A stretch of DNA of 64,000 bases from Spirochaetia bacterium (lineage in GTDB: Bacteria > Spirochaetota > Leptospiria > Turneriellales > JAOUOS01). Positions 16,557 to 24,987 of the stretch are shown here, in pieces (position 1 is the first letter of the stretch; each line of letters opens with the position of its first letter). The translations under genes were made by a program, and so were the position numbers. A model generated the notes under the pieces. That model worked only from the letters and a program-made list of their open reading frames with translations. It did no database searches and was not told the DNA's origin. Where the stretch lies: positions 28,125 to 92,124 of the forward strand of contig JAOUOT010000012.1 in the NCBI GenBank assembly GCA_029880265.1, given 5' to 3'.

Positions 16557-19538
16557 TTAATGGTTTTTTACCTTTGACATAAAGGTCACCATTGGTCTCG
16601 TGTTAATTTCTGCAAAGATCTTATAAGATCTCTTATCTTTATCAAGCTTTGCGACTTTTGTGTCTTTTGAGTTAATATCTCCAAAAGTTATCGCGTCAGC
16701 TGGACATCCCTGTTCGCATGCCGTTTTCAAATCGTCTTCGCTGATAGGGCGATTTTGAAGTCTGGCTTCCTGTCTTTTTTCTGCAATTCTTTGAATACAG
16801 AATGAACATTTTTCGATAACCCCTCTTGAACGTACCGTTACGTCAGGATTTAACGCATATTGCTCAGGATCTTTGATTTTATTTTCCCAGTTCTCAAACC
16901 AGTTAAATTTTCTGACCTTATATGGACAGTTATCTGCGCAATATCTTGTACCGATACAACGGTTATATGCCATTTCGTTTAACCCGTCTGGGCTATGCTG
17001 CGTTGCCGCAACCGGGCAAACATTTTCACAAGGCGCCTGCTCACAATGCTGGCAAGTTACCGGCTGAAAATGTACGTTAGCTTGAAGCATATTAACGTCT
17101 TTTGATCTATCGATTGGCTTTCCTGACTTATCAATTTCGTGATCATGCTTATCAAGATAGTAATCATAATATCTGTCAATTCTAATCCAGCTCATTTCGC
17201 GCCCTCTCCAGTTTTCAAGCCTTCCCACTGCCGGAATATTATTTTCAGAAAAACAGCTTACGACACACGCTGAACATCCCGTACACTTGTTCAAATCAAT
17301 ATTCAAGTTCCAGCGATTACCAGGGTGCGGATGTCCGGGATATAACCCCTTGCCTTCAAGATCATGCTCAAAATGACCAGACTTAGGATCTTTCTTATAG
17401 TCTGAAAGTTTTGCTATCCTGGCAATATATCTTTTTTCCTGACTTCCATGTTTTTGCACCAGACCCAATTTGTATGATTTATTTACTTTTGTTATTGAGC
17501 TGACTTTTATTCCCGAATAAGAAAATCCGTCTGCCGTAATTTTAGCAAACTGCAGGGCGTTTATACCCAGCTCATTATCTTTAAGAGCTCCTTTTACAAG
17601 ATCTTTTCGAAAGTTTGTCATATTCTTCTGCCCGTATCCAAAAGCTATACCAACAGTATTTTTTTGAAGACCAGGCTGAACCACTACAGGTAATTCAACA
17701 GCGGCGTCGCCGGCCTTAACTTGTACGATACTTTCAGTTTCGATTGATTTTTCTTTGGCTAGCTCTGGCGACACTAAAAGAACATTGTCCCATGTAACTT
17801 TTGTAATAGGATCAGGCATTTCATGCCTATAGGCGTTATTACCCGCTGAACCGTCGCCTATGCCGACGCTTAAGAATATATTTAAACGCTGACCGTCTAA
17901 AGGAGAATCTGGCGCTTTTACAGAAGATATTGCATTGGGAATTAACCTTGGCATATTTGCCGGACCGTTTTTTTCAACAACAGCAAAACCGTCGGCTAAC
18001 AGTTTACCCCATCCGCCTGAAGCATATCTTGAAGCGGTATTGTTTTGAATAAAGCCATGAAAATCTTCAGGCTGATTCTGCAATGCAAGCCATATATCTC
18101 CCGCCGATTTTGTATCAAAAATATTTTGAATAACCGGCTGAGAAACATGATAGATGCCGCAGCTATAACCGTCTGACCAGTCTTCAAGGTAATGGCTGCT
18201 CGCCAAAACATGTCCCGCAGCTTCAGACGACTCATTGGGACGCTCCCCTATAAAGATTACATTTTTGACTTTTGTTAATGCATCGCCAAAACCCAACGGC
18301 ATTAAATCATACACGGGATTTGAGCGGTCAATGATAAGAGTATTTATACTGCCTGCCTTCATTTCTGCAACAAAAGCAAATAACTCTTGCGAGGTTGAAA
18401 TATCGTTTGAGCCCTTGATTGGCGCGACGGGAGTAATTGTCTTACCATGGTTTCGTAGCATCTCATTAATAAGATTTATAACTATCTGCAAAGAACCTTC
18501 CTGACCGTCTCTTGCCGATGTTCCTCCGCCTACTACCAATGATTTACCGACATTGGCCATTAGTTCTGAAGCAATATTCTTTAAATCAGACTCGGCTACG
18601 CCGGTAACGCTTTCTACCAGTTTCGGAGAATACTTTGACAGAGCATTTTTTACTTCTGTGCTGCCCGCTAGCATAGAACCGGGAAGCAGCAAACTTGCAA
18701 GACCCATTGCGAAAGTCAAATGAGTTCCCGCTGCTATCGCCAGCCTTGTATCGGCATTGGCTCCAGTTAATGACATAACCGCCTCAGCGACAACAAGTCT
18801 GTTCATTTTTCCGTTTGGCGAGCGGCGCGAGGCAAATTGTTTTGTAAAAATATCAGGTCTAAGCCAAGAGCCTAAAAAGTCAGCCTCTATAGATAAAATT
18901 AAATCTGCTTTATCAAAAGCATACTGAGGAATAATGGCTTTTTTAAAGCTCTTTTCATTGCCTGTCAATATACCCTGTTGAGTTCCCGAAGGGTCATAAA
19001 CAATATGTCTTGCGTTTACTGTATTTAAGAATTTTTTCAAAACGCTGCTTTCTGACGGGCTATACGAAGGTTTTGATATAACGCGTACATTGCCTGTAAG
19101 CGCCTTTTTCACCTCAGGGATAACTTCTGCCCAATCTGTTTTGCTGAAAGTTGAACCGCTTTTCTTCATTGCAGACTTAAAACGATCTTTATCGTACAGA
19201 TCCCAGATTGTAGCGTATGTATCAGCAATAACGGCGCCTTTAAAAACAGGATGTTCTGCCAAACCTTCAATTTTAATGGGCTTTCCTTCTCTTGTTTTTA
19301 CCAAAACAGGAGCAACGCCTTCGCTATAAGCTCTTGCGGTAGCATAGTATGTCGCAATACCCGGCTGAACAGCAGGGGGTCTTGATAAATAAGGAATTAT
19401 TTTTTCTACCGGTTTTCTAGCGCAGTTTAAACCGGCGACGCCCAATGTGCCGCCCATAAACGCTAAAAACTTTTTTCGGTTAACCGGTTTTTCTATATTT
19501 AAGTTTTTATTCTTAATATTTCTTTTTTCTGTTCTCAT
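16557..19538 (-). CDS. actB: alternative complex III subunit ActB (molybdopterin-fold plus Fe-S)
   Basis: 993 aa from the ATG at 19538, preceded by AAGGAAGAG; a longer reading from 19586 would overlap actA. The N-terminus (NRKKFLAFMGGTLGVAGLNC) resembles a degenerate Tat-type lipoprotein signal. About 700 residues of molybdopterin-oxidoreductase fold follow, which in this family carries no cofactor. The C-terminal ferredoxin-like part has four Cys groups: CTGCSACVVSC, CQHCEQAPCENVCP, CIGTRYCADNCPY and CSFCIQRI with a later CEQGCP. These form the Fe-S wire to the cytochrome subunits. Confidence 0.93.
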   Translation of the reverse strand: MRTEKRNIKNKNLNIEKPVNRKKFLAFMGGTLGVAGLNCARKPVEKIIPYLSRPPAVQPGIATYYATARAYSEGVAPVLVKTREGKPIKIEGLAEHPVFKGAVIADTYATIWDLYDKDRFKSAMKKSGSTFSKTDWAEVIPEVKKALTGNVRVISKPSYSPSESSVLKKFLNTVNARHIVYDPSGTQQGILTGNEKSFKKAIIPQYAFDKADLILSIEADFLGSWLRPDIFTKQFASRRSPNGKMNRLVVAEAVMSLTGANADTRLAIAAGTHLTFAMGLASLLLPGSMLAGSTEVKNALSKYSPKLVESVTGVAESDLKNIASELMANVGKSLVVGGGTSARDGQEGSLQIVINLINEMLRNHGKTITPVAPIKGSNDISTSQELFAFVAEMKAGSINTLIIDRSNPVYDLMPLGFGDALTKVKNVIFIGERPNESSEAAGHVLASSHYLEDWSDGYSCGIYHVSQPVIQNIFDTKSAGDIWLALQNQPEDFHGFIQNNTASRYASGGWGKLLADGFAVVEKNGPANMPRLIPNAISSVKAPDSPLDGQRLNIFLSVGIGDGSAGNNAYRHEMPDPITKVTWDNVLLVSPELAKEKSIETESIVQVKAGDAAVELPVVVQPGLQKNTVGIAFGYGQKNMTNFRKDLVKGALKDNELGINALQFAKITADGFSYSGIKVSSITKVNKSYKLGLVQKHGSQEKRYIARIAKLSDYKKDPKSGHFEHDLEGKGLYPGHPHPGNRWNLNIDLNKCTGCSACVVSCFSENNIPAVGRLENWRGREMSWIRIDRYYDYYLDKHDHEIDKSGKPIDRSKDVNMLQANVHFQPVTCQHCEQAPCENVCPVAATQHSPDGLNEMAYNRCIGTRYCADNCPYKVRKFNWFENWENKIKDPEQYALNPDVTVRSRGVIEKCSFCIQRIAEKRQEARLQNRPISEDDLKTACEQGCPADAITFGDINSKDTKVAKLDKDKRSYKIFAEINTRPMVTFMSKVKNH

Positions 19539-19564
19539 AAGCTCTTCCTTCAATATAAATACTT

Positions 19565-20170
19565 TTAATAATGACACATACCGCAATTTGTTCCTACGCC
19601 GTTTTTAGCGTATTCAGCGACAAAGCCCTTATCAGTTGGAGTGCGATGACAATTTACGCAAAAACCCATATTTAAAGATTCTTGCTGCGCGACAACGTCC
19701 ATTGTCGCTACGTCGCCATGACAGGGGATGCATGCGGTTTTCGTTTCAGCGCCCGGCTTCAATAGAGCTTTTACATGGGGCGCATGCGAAAAACGAACAT
19801 GGTCCGGCATATTGTGTATGCGTGTCCACTCTGGAGACTTGCTTTTGCTCCAATAGTTGTTTGATAATTCGCCGATAAGCTTCTGCACTCTCTTTCCGTC
19901 AGATTTATTTGCAAAAGGACGAAATCCTAAAACGCCGCTTGAATGGCAATTCATACACACATTTGTACCCGGTATCCCCGCCTTTTTGCTGTATGTTACC
20001 GTAGAGTGACAATACTGGCAATCAATTTTATAATCGCCAGCATGTATCTTATGATTATACGCAAAAGGCTGCTCAGGGGCATAACCGATTTGTTTAGCCG
20101 GACCAAACAGTAACCAAGCTAAACCCAAAAAAACCAATACATTTATTGTTATTTTTAGGGCTTTTTTCAT
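19565..20170 (-). CDS. actA: alternative complex III subunit ActA, pentaheme cytochrome c
   Basis: 201 aa with an N-terminal membrane anchor (residues 7-23) and five CxxCH heme motifs: CQYCH, CMNCH, CIPCH, CVNCH and CGMCH. Five hemes and this length match ActA, the multiheme subunit that receives electrons from ActB. It is separated by 26 nt from the chosen actB start and lies 20 nt behind the monoheme lipoprotein cytochrome gene. Confidence 0.93.
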   Translation of the reverse strand: MKKALKITINVLVFLGLAWLLFGPAKQIGYAPEQPFAYNHKIHAGDYKIDCQYCHSTVTYSKKAGIPGTNVCMNCHSSGVLGFRPFANKSDGKRVQKLIGELSNNYWSKSKSPEWTRIHNMPDHVRFSHAPHVKALLKPGAETKTACIPCHGDVATMDVVAQQESLNMGFCVNCHRTPTDKGFVAEYAKNGVGTNCGMCHY

Positions 20171-20190
20171 AATATAACCTTTTTAACTTT

Positions 20191-20571
20191 TTATTGCTTT
20201 CCCGCAAGCGTTCTTACATGCTCAGAAACTGCTTTTATCTGCTCGGGAGTCAATGTACCCTTGAAAGGAACCATCGTAGGAGCCTTAGGCGAACCGTTTG
20301 TAACAGTATTCATAACCGCTTCTAAAGAATCGCCGAATTTAAATTGTTCTGATTTGAAGTTTCTAGGCTTAGGATTCAAGCTTTTGCCCCCCGGCCCGTC
20401 GCCCTCGCCAGAAATTCCGTGACAAGTTAAACAGTATTGCTCATATACAACCTTACCCGGATTCTCAGGTTCTGCGCCTGCGTCTTCCGCCGAGTCTTTT
20501 TTGCCTTCACCACAGAAATTCATAGCCAAAGCCATAATAGCAATTGCCAATAATTTGATCATTTTTTTCAT
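20191..20571 (-). CDS. monoheme cytochrome c lipoprotein at head of complex III operon
   Basis: 126 aa from the ATG at 20571, chosen because AAGGAGAA precedes it; the frame is open further upstream. The signal ends in MNFC, a loose lipobox. A short acidic linker leads to a single-heme cytochrome c domain with CLTCH, GEGDGPGG and a TMVPFKGTL methionine segment. It is the first gene of the operon and a good candidate for the mobile or tethered acceptor of complex III electrons, though it could also be an extra subunit. Confidence 0.85.
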   Translation of the reverse strand: MKKMIKLLAIAIMALAMNFCGEGKKDSAEDAGAEPENPGKVVYEQYCLTCHGISGEGDGPGGKSLNPKPRNFKSEQFKFGDSLEAVMNTVTNGSPKAPTMVPFKGTLTPEQIKAVSEHVRTLAGKQ

Positions 20572-20730
20572 TTTATTCTCCTTTTTCAAATAAAACATCA
20601 ACATATTGTAATGTTTTATAAAAATCAAGTCTACTTTGCACAATATATTATTTAAGCAGACCCTATTTTATTCGTTTTTTTGCATGGACAAAAAAAGGTT
20701 CTTTGGCAGGTTGTCTATTAAAAATTATTT

Positions 20731-20798
20731 TTTACATTTTCTTTACAGTTTCAAGAAAACGCGACTAAAGAGAACCCATTAATTAAAGAAAATGTAAA
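20731..20798. promoter_or_regulatory. 15-bp inverted repeat upstream of the complex III operon
   Basis: TTTACATTTTCTTTA at 20731-20745 has its exact reverse complement at 20784-20798, with a 38-nt spacer. It lies about 160 nt upstream of the operon's first ATG and about 70 nt after the stop of the preceding gene on the same strand. There is no U-run, so it is not a standard terminator. It may be a regulator site pair or a leader structure. The rest of the 20572-20870 gap shows nothing else clear. Confidence 0.4.
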
Positions 20799-20870
20799 TT
20801 CACCGGCGGGTATTCTGCGGTTTAGCCATTAAATATTACTAATAAAGTAATTTAATAACAAATAAGGTAC

Positions 20871-22460
20871 CTATCTGCCTAATTCATAATTAATACGGCG
20901 CACTATCATATCGGCCGTACTTTTCTCGCCGAGATACTTACTAAAATAAGTACCGCCATTTTTCAGGGCTAACGCAAAGCCCCATATTGCTCTATCTTTT
21001 ACAATTCCGTTGTATCTATCGTCTTTTTCATGTCTAATTTTTGTAGTAAACCAATCCCATCTAAATATGACAGCATGCTCAATATCATTCAAGGAGATGT
21101 TACATTTTCTGCCAAATCGATATTTCTCGAACAAACCTGCCTTCGATATTTTCATGCAATATTTATTAATTTTACCAAGTTGACGATAGCACCACATAGT
21201 ATAAATAGGATAATAAACTCCTAAGAAAAGAGGTGCCCATGTAATCTTAGACAAAGAAAGTAAGGTATCTTTTCTATTGCCCCGCCGCTGCCAACTGAGA
21301 ATATAATATAGAAGCGGCGATAACATCAAAAATATGACCATAAATCCCGATAGAAGCCCCCCTTTCGTAAAGGCAACATGCAATAACCCAAAGACTAGAG
21401 GCGCCGTGAAAAGATGAATTAAAATAACAGCTTTCAATTTAAGAGGATGTCTGTAAGGAACCCGTATATCTTCAATGAGGAACATCTCATTGAATTCGCT
21501 AGTTTGCGATTTTCCTCTGACGATTCTTTCTTCTAAATCTTCAGGAGCAAGTATTCTCATATTCAAGGTACTGTTACAATATTGACATAATACATGATCA
21601 GAAGTTTTCAATTGAACACGCAGTTTGTTTACCGCGCCACAAGAAAAGCATTCTGCCTCTTCAGGCTGTGACATTTTAGGTAAACTTATCCGAGAATTGA
21701 TCTTGCCGGGCTTTTGGGGCAACGAATCTGTTTTCTTTACCGTTGTTTTATCGATCGGAATTTCTTCTTGTTTTTGGTGTAGGCTTTCAGGCGTTATCTT
21801 CTGATTTATTTTTAACGCGCGATTTAACTCAACTATTAACGTATCTATATATTTTTTATCAGAAATGAAAGGCATTATACGAACAGAGCCGTCTGAAAGA
21901 TGCATTAAGGTCTGGTATGATGACCTTTTTGAAAACCCATGAACAGAAAGTGCATTATATACATCTTTTTTAGCGTTTACTATAACGACAAGGCCGTTTT
22001 TAATAATAATTTTTGATGTTGAAATTAAAGGTCTTAGTAAAAAATAAAAGAAAATAAACCCCAGCAAACTAATAGAGAAAGCCATAATTAACTGATCGGT
22101 GCTCTCATTATTTTCACTCATCCGGGTCAAAGCACCTACAAAATTGACTACCCCCCCAATTATAAGACCAAAAGAATAAAAACCCGTGATAACAGTCTCT
22201 CCCGCATCGGATCGTCTTCCGCTAGAATCAAGAGAACCTACATTAAAAGTAATCTCTAGACCCTTCTCATTCGAATTAATTTTAGACACAGTGTCTTTTA
22301 AAGACAACTCTTTTGGCGTATCAGCAATAACCTCTACTTCATTTTCGCAGTAGGGGCATTTTATATTCCCTGAAATAAGCCCGCCAGGCGGCACTGAATA
22401 ATTACCCCCGCAAGAATCGCATTTTGTAAGTTTACCTATTTGTTCAAGCGTAACTATCAT
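20871..22460 (-). CDS. membrane protein with two zinc ribbons, function unknown
   Basis: 529 aa, not recognised. It starts with a zinc-ribbon-like segment (CDSCGG at about 15-20 and CPYC at about 36-39). Two transmembrane helices follow (about 85-108 and 122-144), then a soluble middle part. A second zinc-ribbon pair (CFSCG and CQYC, about 266-295) is followed by at least two or three more hydrophobic segments (about 345-420) and a C-terminal soluble domain. The two ribbons and paired membrane blocks suggest an internal duplication of a ribbon-plus-membrane unit. No catalytic motif is visible. Confidence 0.6.
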   Translation of the reverse strand: MIVTLEQIGKLTKCDSCGGNYSVPPGGLISGNIKCPYCENEVEVIADTPKELSLKDTVSKINSNEKGLEITFNVGSLDSSGRRSDAGETVITGFYSFGLIIGGVVNFVGALTRMSENNESTDQLIMAFSISLLGFIFFYFLLRPLISTSKIIIKNGLVVIVNAKKDVYNALSVHGFSKRSSYQTLMHLSDGSVRIMPFISDKKYIDTLIVELNRALKINQKITPESLHQKQEEIPIDKTTVKKTDSLPQKPGKINSRISLPKMSQPEEAECFSCGAVNKLRVQLKTSDHVLCQYCNSTLNMRILAPEDLEERIVRGKSQTSEFNEMFLIEDIRVPYRHPLKLKAVILIHLFTAPLVFGLLHVAFTKGGLLSGFMVIFLMLSPLLYYILSWQRRGNRKDTLLSLSKITWAPLFLGVYYPIYTMWCYRQLGKINKYCMKISKAGLFEKYRFGRKCNISLNDIEHAVIFRWDWFTTKIRHEKDDRYNGIVKDRAIWGFALALKNGGTYFSKYLGEKSTADMIVRRINYELGR

Positions 22461-22614
22461 AAAGATTAATTAGAAAAATATTAACCCGACGTCAATTTTA
22501 TTTCATTAAAAATACTAAAGTTTTTATAACTGATTGTACCTATAAATGCTACAGGGTCGATAGAATTTTTAACGGTACCCCAAATGCCTTTGAAATAGAA
22601 TTTTAAGTTTAAGA

Positions 22615-22642
22615 TTGACAGTCTGTCTTTTTTATAAAAGAT
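22615..22642 (+). promoter_or_regulatory. candidate promoter for the tRNA-Cys/tRNA-Leu unit
   Basis: A perfect -35 hexamer TTGACA (22615-22620) is followed after 16 nt by a weak -10-like AAAGAT (22637-22642), 18 nt before the tRNA-Cys 5' end. The position suits stable-RNA transcription; the -10 is poor, so the exact start is uncertain. Confidence 0.4.
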
Positions 22643-22660
22643 GCCGGCAAGCGAAAGTTC

Positions 22661-22732
22661 GGCGTCGTGGCCAAGTGGCTAAGGCAGGGGCCTGCAAAGC
22701 CCTTATCGCCGGTTCGAATCCGGCCGACGCCT
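22661..22732 (+). tRNA. tRNA-Cys (GCA)
   Basis: A 72-nt cloverleaf. The acceptor stem GGCGTCG pairs with CGACGCC, the anticodon loop CTGCAAA gives anticodon GCA, and the T arm is CCGGTTCGAATCCGG. No CCA is encoded. Only 4 nt separate it from tRNA-Leu. Confidence 0.97.
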
Positions 22733-22736
22733 GAAA

Positions 22737-22820
22737 GCCCGAGTGATGAAATTGGTAGACATACGGGACTTAAAATCCCGGGAACGCAAGTTCGTGCCGG
22801 TTCAAGTCCGGCCTCGGGCA
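22737..22820 (+). tRNA. tRNA-Leu (UAA)
   Basis: An 84-nt class II tRNA with a long variable arm. The acceptor GCCCGAG pairs with CTCGGGC, the anticodon loop CTTAAAA gives TAA, and the T arm is CCGGTTCAAGTCCGG. No CCA is encoded. The tatD start lies only 14 nt after its end. Confidence 0.97.
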
Positions 22821-22834
22821 GACTCTTTATTTTA

Positions 22835-23623
22835 ATGAACCCTCCTATATTTGACTCGCATACCCATATAGACATGGTAATTTCTAAAGAAGTGCCATAC
22901 CAAACAATCGCAGACAAGATGAGAGAAAATAATGTAAAAGGGTTTATACAAATAGGCTCAGATGCAGACGCGATGCTATTTTCAAAACAGTTTTGTAATC
23001 AAGAGAATGACTTTCATTGTTATTATACCGTAGGGTTTCATCCGTCAGACGCAGGCAAAACAGACTTTAATGCGGGAATTTTATTTGCCAGAGAAAATAT
23101 AAAAGACAAAAATCTTGTTGCAATAGGCGAAGTTGGTCTAGACTACTATTACGGAAAAAACAGCATGAAAGAACAGCTTGAAGTCTTTAATAAATACACC
23201 GAACTCGCTTTAGAGTTAAAGAAGCCCTTATGCGTACATACAAGAGACGCCCATGAAGACACGTTGCAAATTATAAGCAAAGCCGCAAAAGAAACAAAGG
23301 TATTAATTCATTGTTTTACGGGAGGCGAAAAAGAGATGAGAGATTATCTTGAATTAGGGTGCTACATCTCTTTCTCGGGAATTGTCACGTTCAATAAAGC
23401 CGAAGAATTAAAACAAGCCTCCAAAACCTGTCCTCTTGATAAAATTTTAATAGAATCTGACGCGCCCTTTCTTGCTCCTGTTCCATACAGAGGCAAAACA
23501 AATCATCCGGCATTGATCTTGCATACGGCAAAGCATATCGCTCAGTTAAGAGATTTAGATTTAAACGATTTTTGTAATCAGGTATATAAGAATACCAAAT
23601 TTTTTTTCAATATAGAAATTTAA
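22835..23623 (+). CDS. tatD: TatD-family metal-dependent DNase
   Basis: 262 aa from the ATG at 22835; the frame is open through both tRNAs, but an upstream start would be spurious. TatD metal-site motifs occur in order: FDSHTHID, GEVGLDYYY, CVHTRDAH, IHCFTGG and ESDAPFL. TatD proteins are 3'-5' exonucleases on DNA/RNA or deacylase-like hydrolases. No Shine-Dalgarno is visible in the 14-nt gap after tRNA-Leu, so it is probably translated from the processed tRNA transcript. Confidence 0.92.
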   Translation: MNPPIFDSHTHIDMVISKEVPYQTIADKMRENNVKGFIQIGSDADAMLFSKQFCNQENDFHCYYTVGFHPSDAGKTDFNAGILFARENIKDKNLVAIGEVGLDYYYGKNSMKEQLEVFNKYTELALELKKPLCVHTRDAHEDTLQIISKAAKETKVLIHCFTGGEKEMRDYLELGCYISFSGIVTFNKAEELKQASKTCPLDKILIESDAPFLAPVPYRGKTNHPALILHTAKHIAQLRDLDLNDFCNQVYKNTKFFFNIEI

Positions 23624-23642
23624 CAAAAAGAAAAATAAACAT

Positions 23643-23680
23643 AAAAAGCTTTCTTAGAGCAAAACCTAAGAAAGCTTTTT
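23643..23680. terminator. bidirectional terminator hairpin
   Basis: A perfect 15-bp stem (23643-23657 with 23666-23680) around an 8-nt loop, with an A-run on the left and a T-run on the right. It lies between the convergent tatD and coiled-coil protein genes and can stop transcription from both sides. Confidence 0.9.
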
Positions 23681-23711
23681 AATAAGTACCTATGTTAAGA
23701 GAAGAAAGTCT

Positions 23712-24584
23712 TTACGGAGGCGAGATCGCCATTACTTCGTCTCTATTGACTAAATCAAGCATATACTCATATTCGGGAGTGCTTTTTCCGTATTTTATTT
23801 CTGTCGCCCTTAAGAGATGCTCGTTTTTCTTCTTTTTATAAAAAATTCGTTCTTGCTCGCTGCCGGTATTGTATTTATCGAGCACTTTTTCTTTAAATGC
23901 ATAAGACGATGAAAGATACTTATGAGGAGATATCTCTTCTTCATATTTCGGATCTAAATCTATATATCTTTCTAAAAGAGGAATGCATTGAGGCAGATTG
24001 CCTAAATCGTACTGCTGTATAACCCAATCGCGGTATAAGCTCGCCTGCAGCTCTTTATATTCCTGCCCTTCGCGAATTCTTGCATTTTGTATACTATCTA
24101 AATGATTAATGGCTTTCGTAAAGTTTGTTACAGCATCCATTTTAGCTTCTTTCTTTTTATGTGAAATTGAAGTCTCTTCTCTTCTTTTTCTATCCATCTC
24201 TTGCCAATACCATTTTTCGTCGAATCTGATTTTCTCGGAAGATTCTTTTCTCATTCTTTCAACTTCGTCTCTCATTTTTTGAATAATCGATCTTCCCGTT
24301 TGGTAATACGAAACGGCCAATCTTAGTTTATTCTTAGCATAAGAGTCGCTTAATGTATTTAATGCGTCAAAAGACTTGTCATAAGGCCGATAATCGGGGT
24401 TATGCCAATATTTTTCGGTTTCATCGGCAACATCCTTTTCTTTTTCAACCTTCTTGGCCGACGTCTTTTTGGGGGCTGTCGTTGTTGTTTGATTTTGCTG
24501 ATTTTGAGGCGCCTGCGCAAATATAAAAGTTACGGCTATCAAAAATGTTCCAAAATAAAACAACTTTTTTCTTGTAATTTTCAT
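23712..24584 (-). CDS. exported alpha-helical protein, possibly FcpA-like (flagellar sheath)
   Basis: 290 aa with a clear signal peptide ending near FAQA, then a Gln/Thr/Lys-rich linker and a long charged helical region (about 70-290). No TPR or enzyme motif is obvious. The layout and some phrases (DEKWYWQEMDRK, ELQASLYRDWV, LLERYIDLDPKY) recall the leptospiral flagellar coiling protein FcpA as I remember it; this has not been checked and should be treated as a lead only. GGGAAGGAT precedes the ATG. It is monocistronic and ends at the shared terminator with tatD. Confidence 0.5.
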   Translation of the reverse strand: MKITRKKLFYFGTFLIAVTFIFAQAPQNQQNQTTTTAPKKTSAKKVEKEKDVADETEKYWHNPDYRPYDKSFDALNTLSDSYAKNKLRLAVSYYQTGRSIIQKMRDEVERMRKESSEKIRFDEKWYWQEMDRKRREETSISHKKKEAKMDAVTNFTKAINHLDSIQNARIREGQEYKELQASLYRDWVIQQYDLGNLPQCIPLLERYIDLDPKYEEEISPHKYLSSSYAFKEKVLDKYNTGSEQERIFYKKKKNEHLLRATEIKYGKSTPEYEYMLDLVNRDEVMAISPP

Positions 24585-24987
24585 TTTTTTATCCTTCCCT
24601 TAACATGGTTTTATTTTCTATTTATTTCAGGCTTGCCATAAACTAGATGTTCAAAAGGTTTTTAATTTTTAAGAACCATTATTAATTTATAACAATTACC
24701 TAATTCCTTATCGGTATAAAATAACAAAAAACTTTAAGTTTATATATCATTTTTTCTCATTTTATAAAGCGCAAAAAATCTTGACTATCAAAAAAAAAAT
24801 AGTTATACTCTATTTGTTTTACAACAAAATGTAAAACAAATAGAGTATAACGCTAATTTTTTAAACTATAAAAATACCTTATTAATGAAAAATATAGTTG
24901 CCCCTGTATTTCTTGTTATAAAAAAGATATTATCAATAGGGTAAATAATAAAAAATAAATTAATAGTTATCTATAAAAGAGGAAATC
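24585..24987. other. intergenic region between divergent genes with a long hairpin
   Basis: This 403-nt gap separates the divergent FcpA-like and antiporter genes. It is very AT-rich and holds a perfect 21-bp hairpin (separate entry) but no open frame that I can support. Promoters for both genes should lie here; I cannot assign them with confidence. Confidence 0.6.
24802..24851. repeat. perfect 21-bp inverted repeat hairpin
   Basis: The left arm 24802-24822 is exactly complementary to the right arm 24831-24851 across an 8-nt loop. A run of nine A's lies just left of the stem, so leftward RNA would carry a U-run. No leftward gene ends here, which makes an ordinary gene terminator unlikely. 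Confidence 0.8.

Noticed and set aside
22667..22834. Extension of tatD back through the two tRNA genes
   Set aside because: The open frame crosses two well-formed tRNAs; the TatD fold begins right at the ATG at 22835.
22609..22917. Minus-strand frame over the tRNA pair
   Set aside because: It is antisense to two tRNAs and tatD and encodes no recognisable protein.
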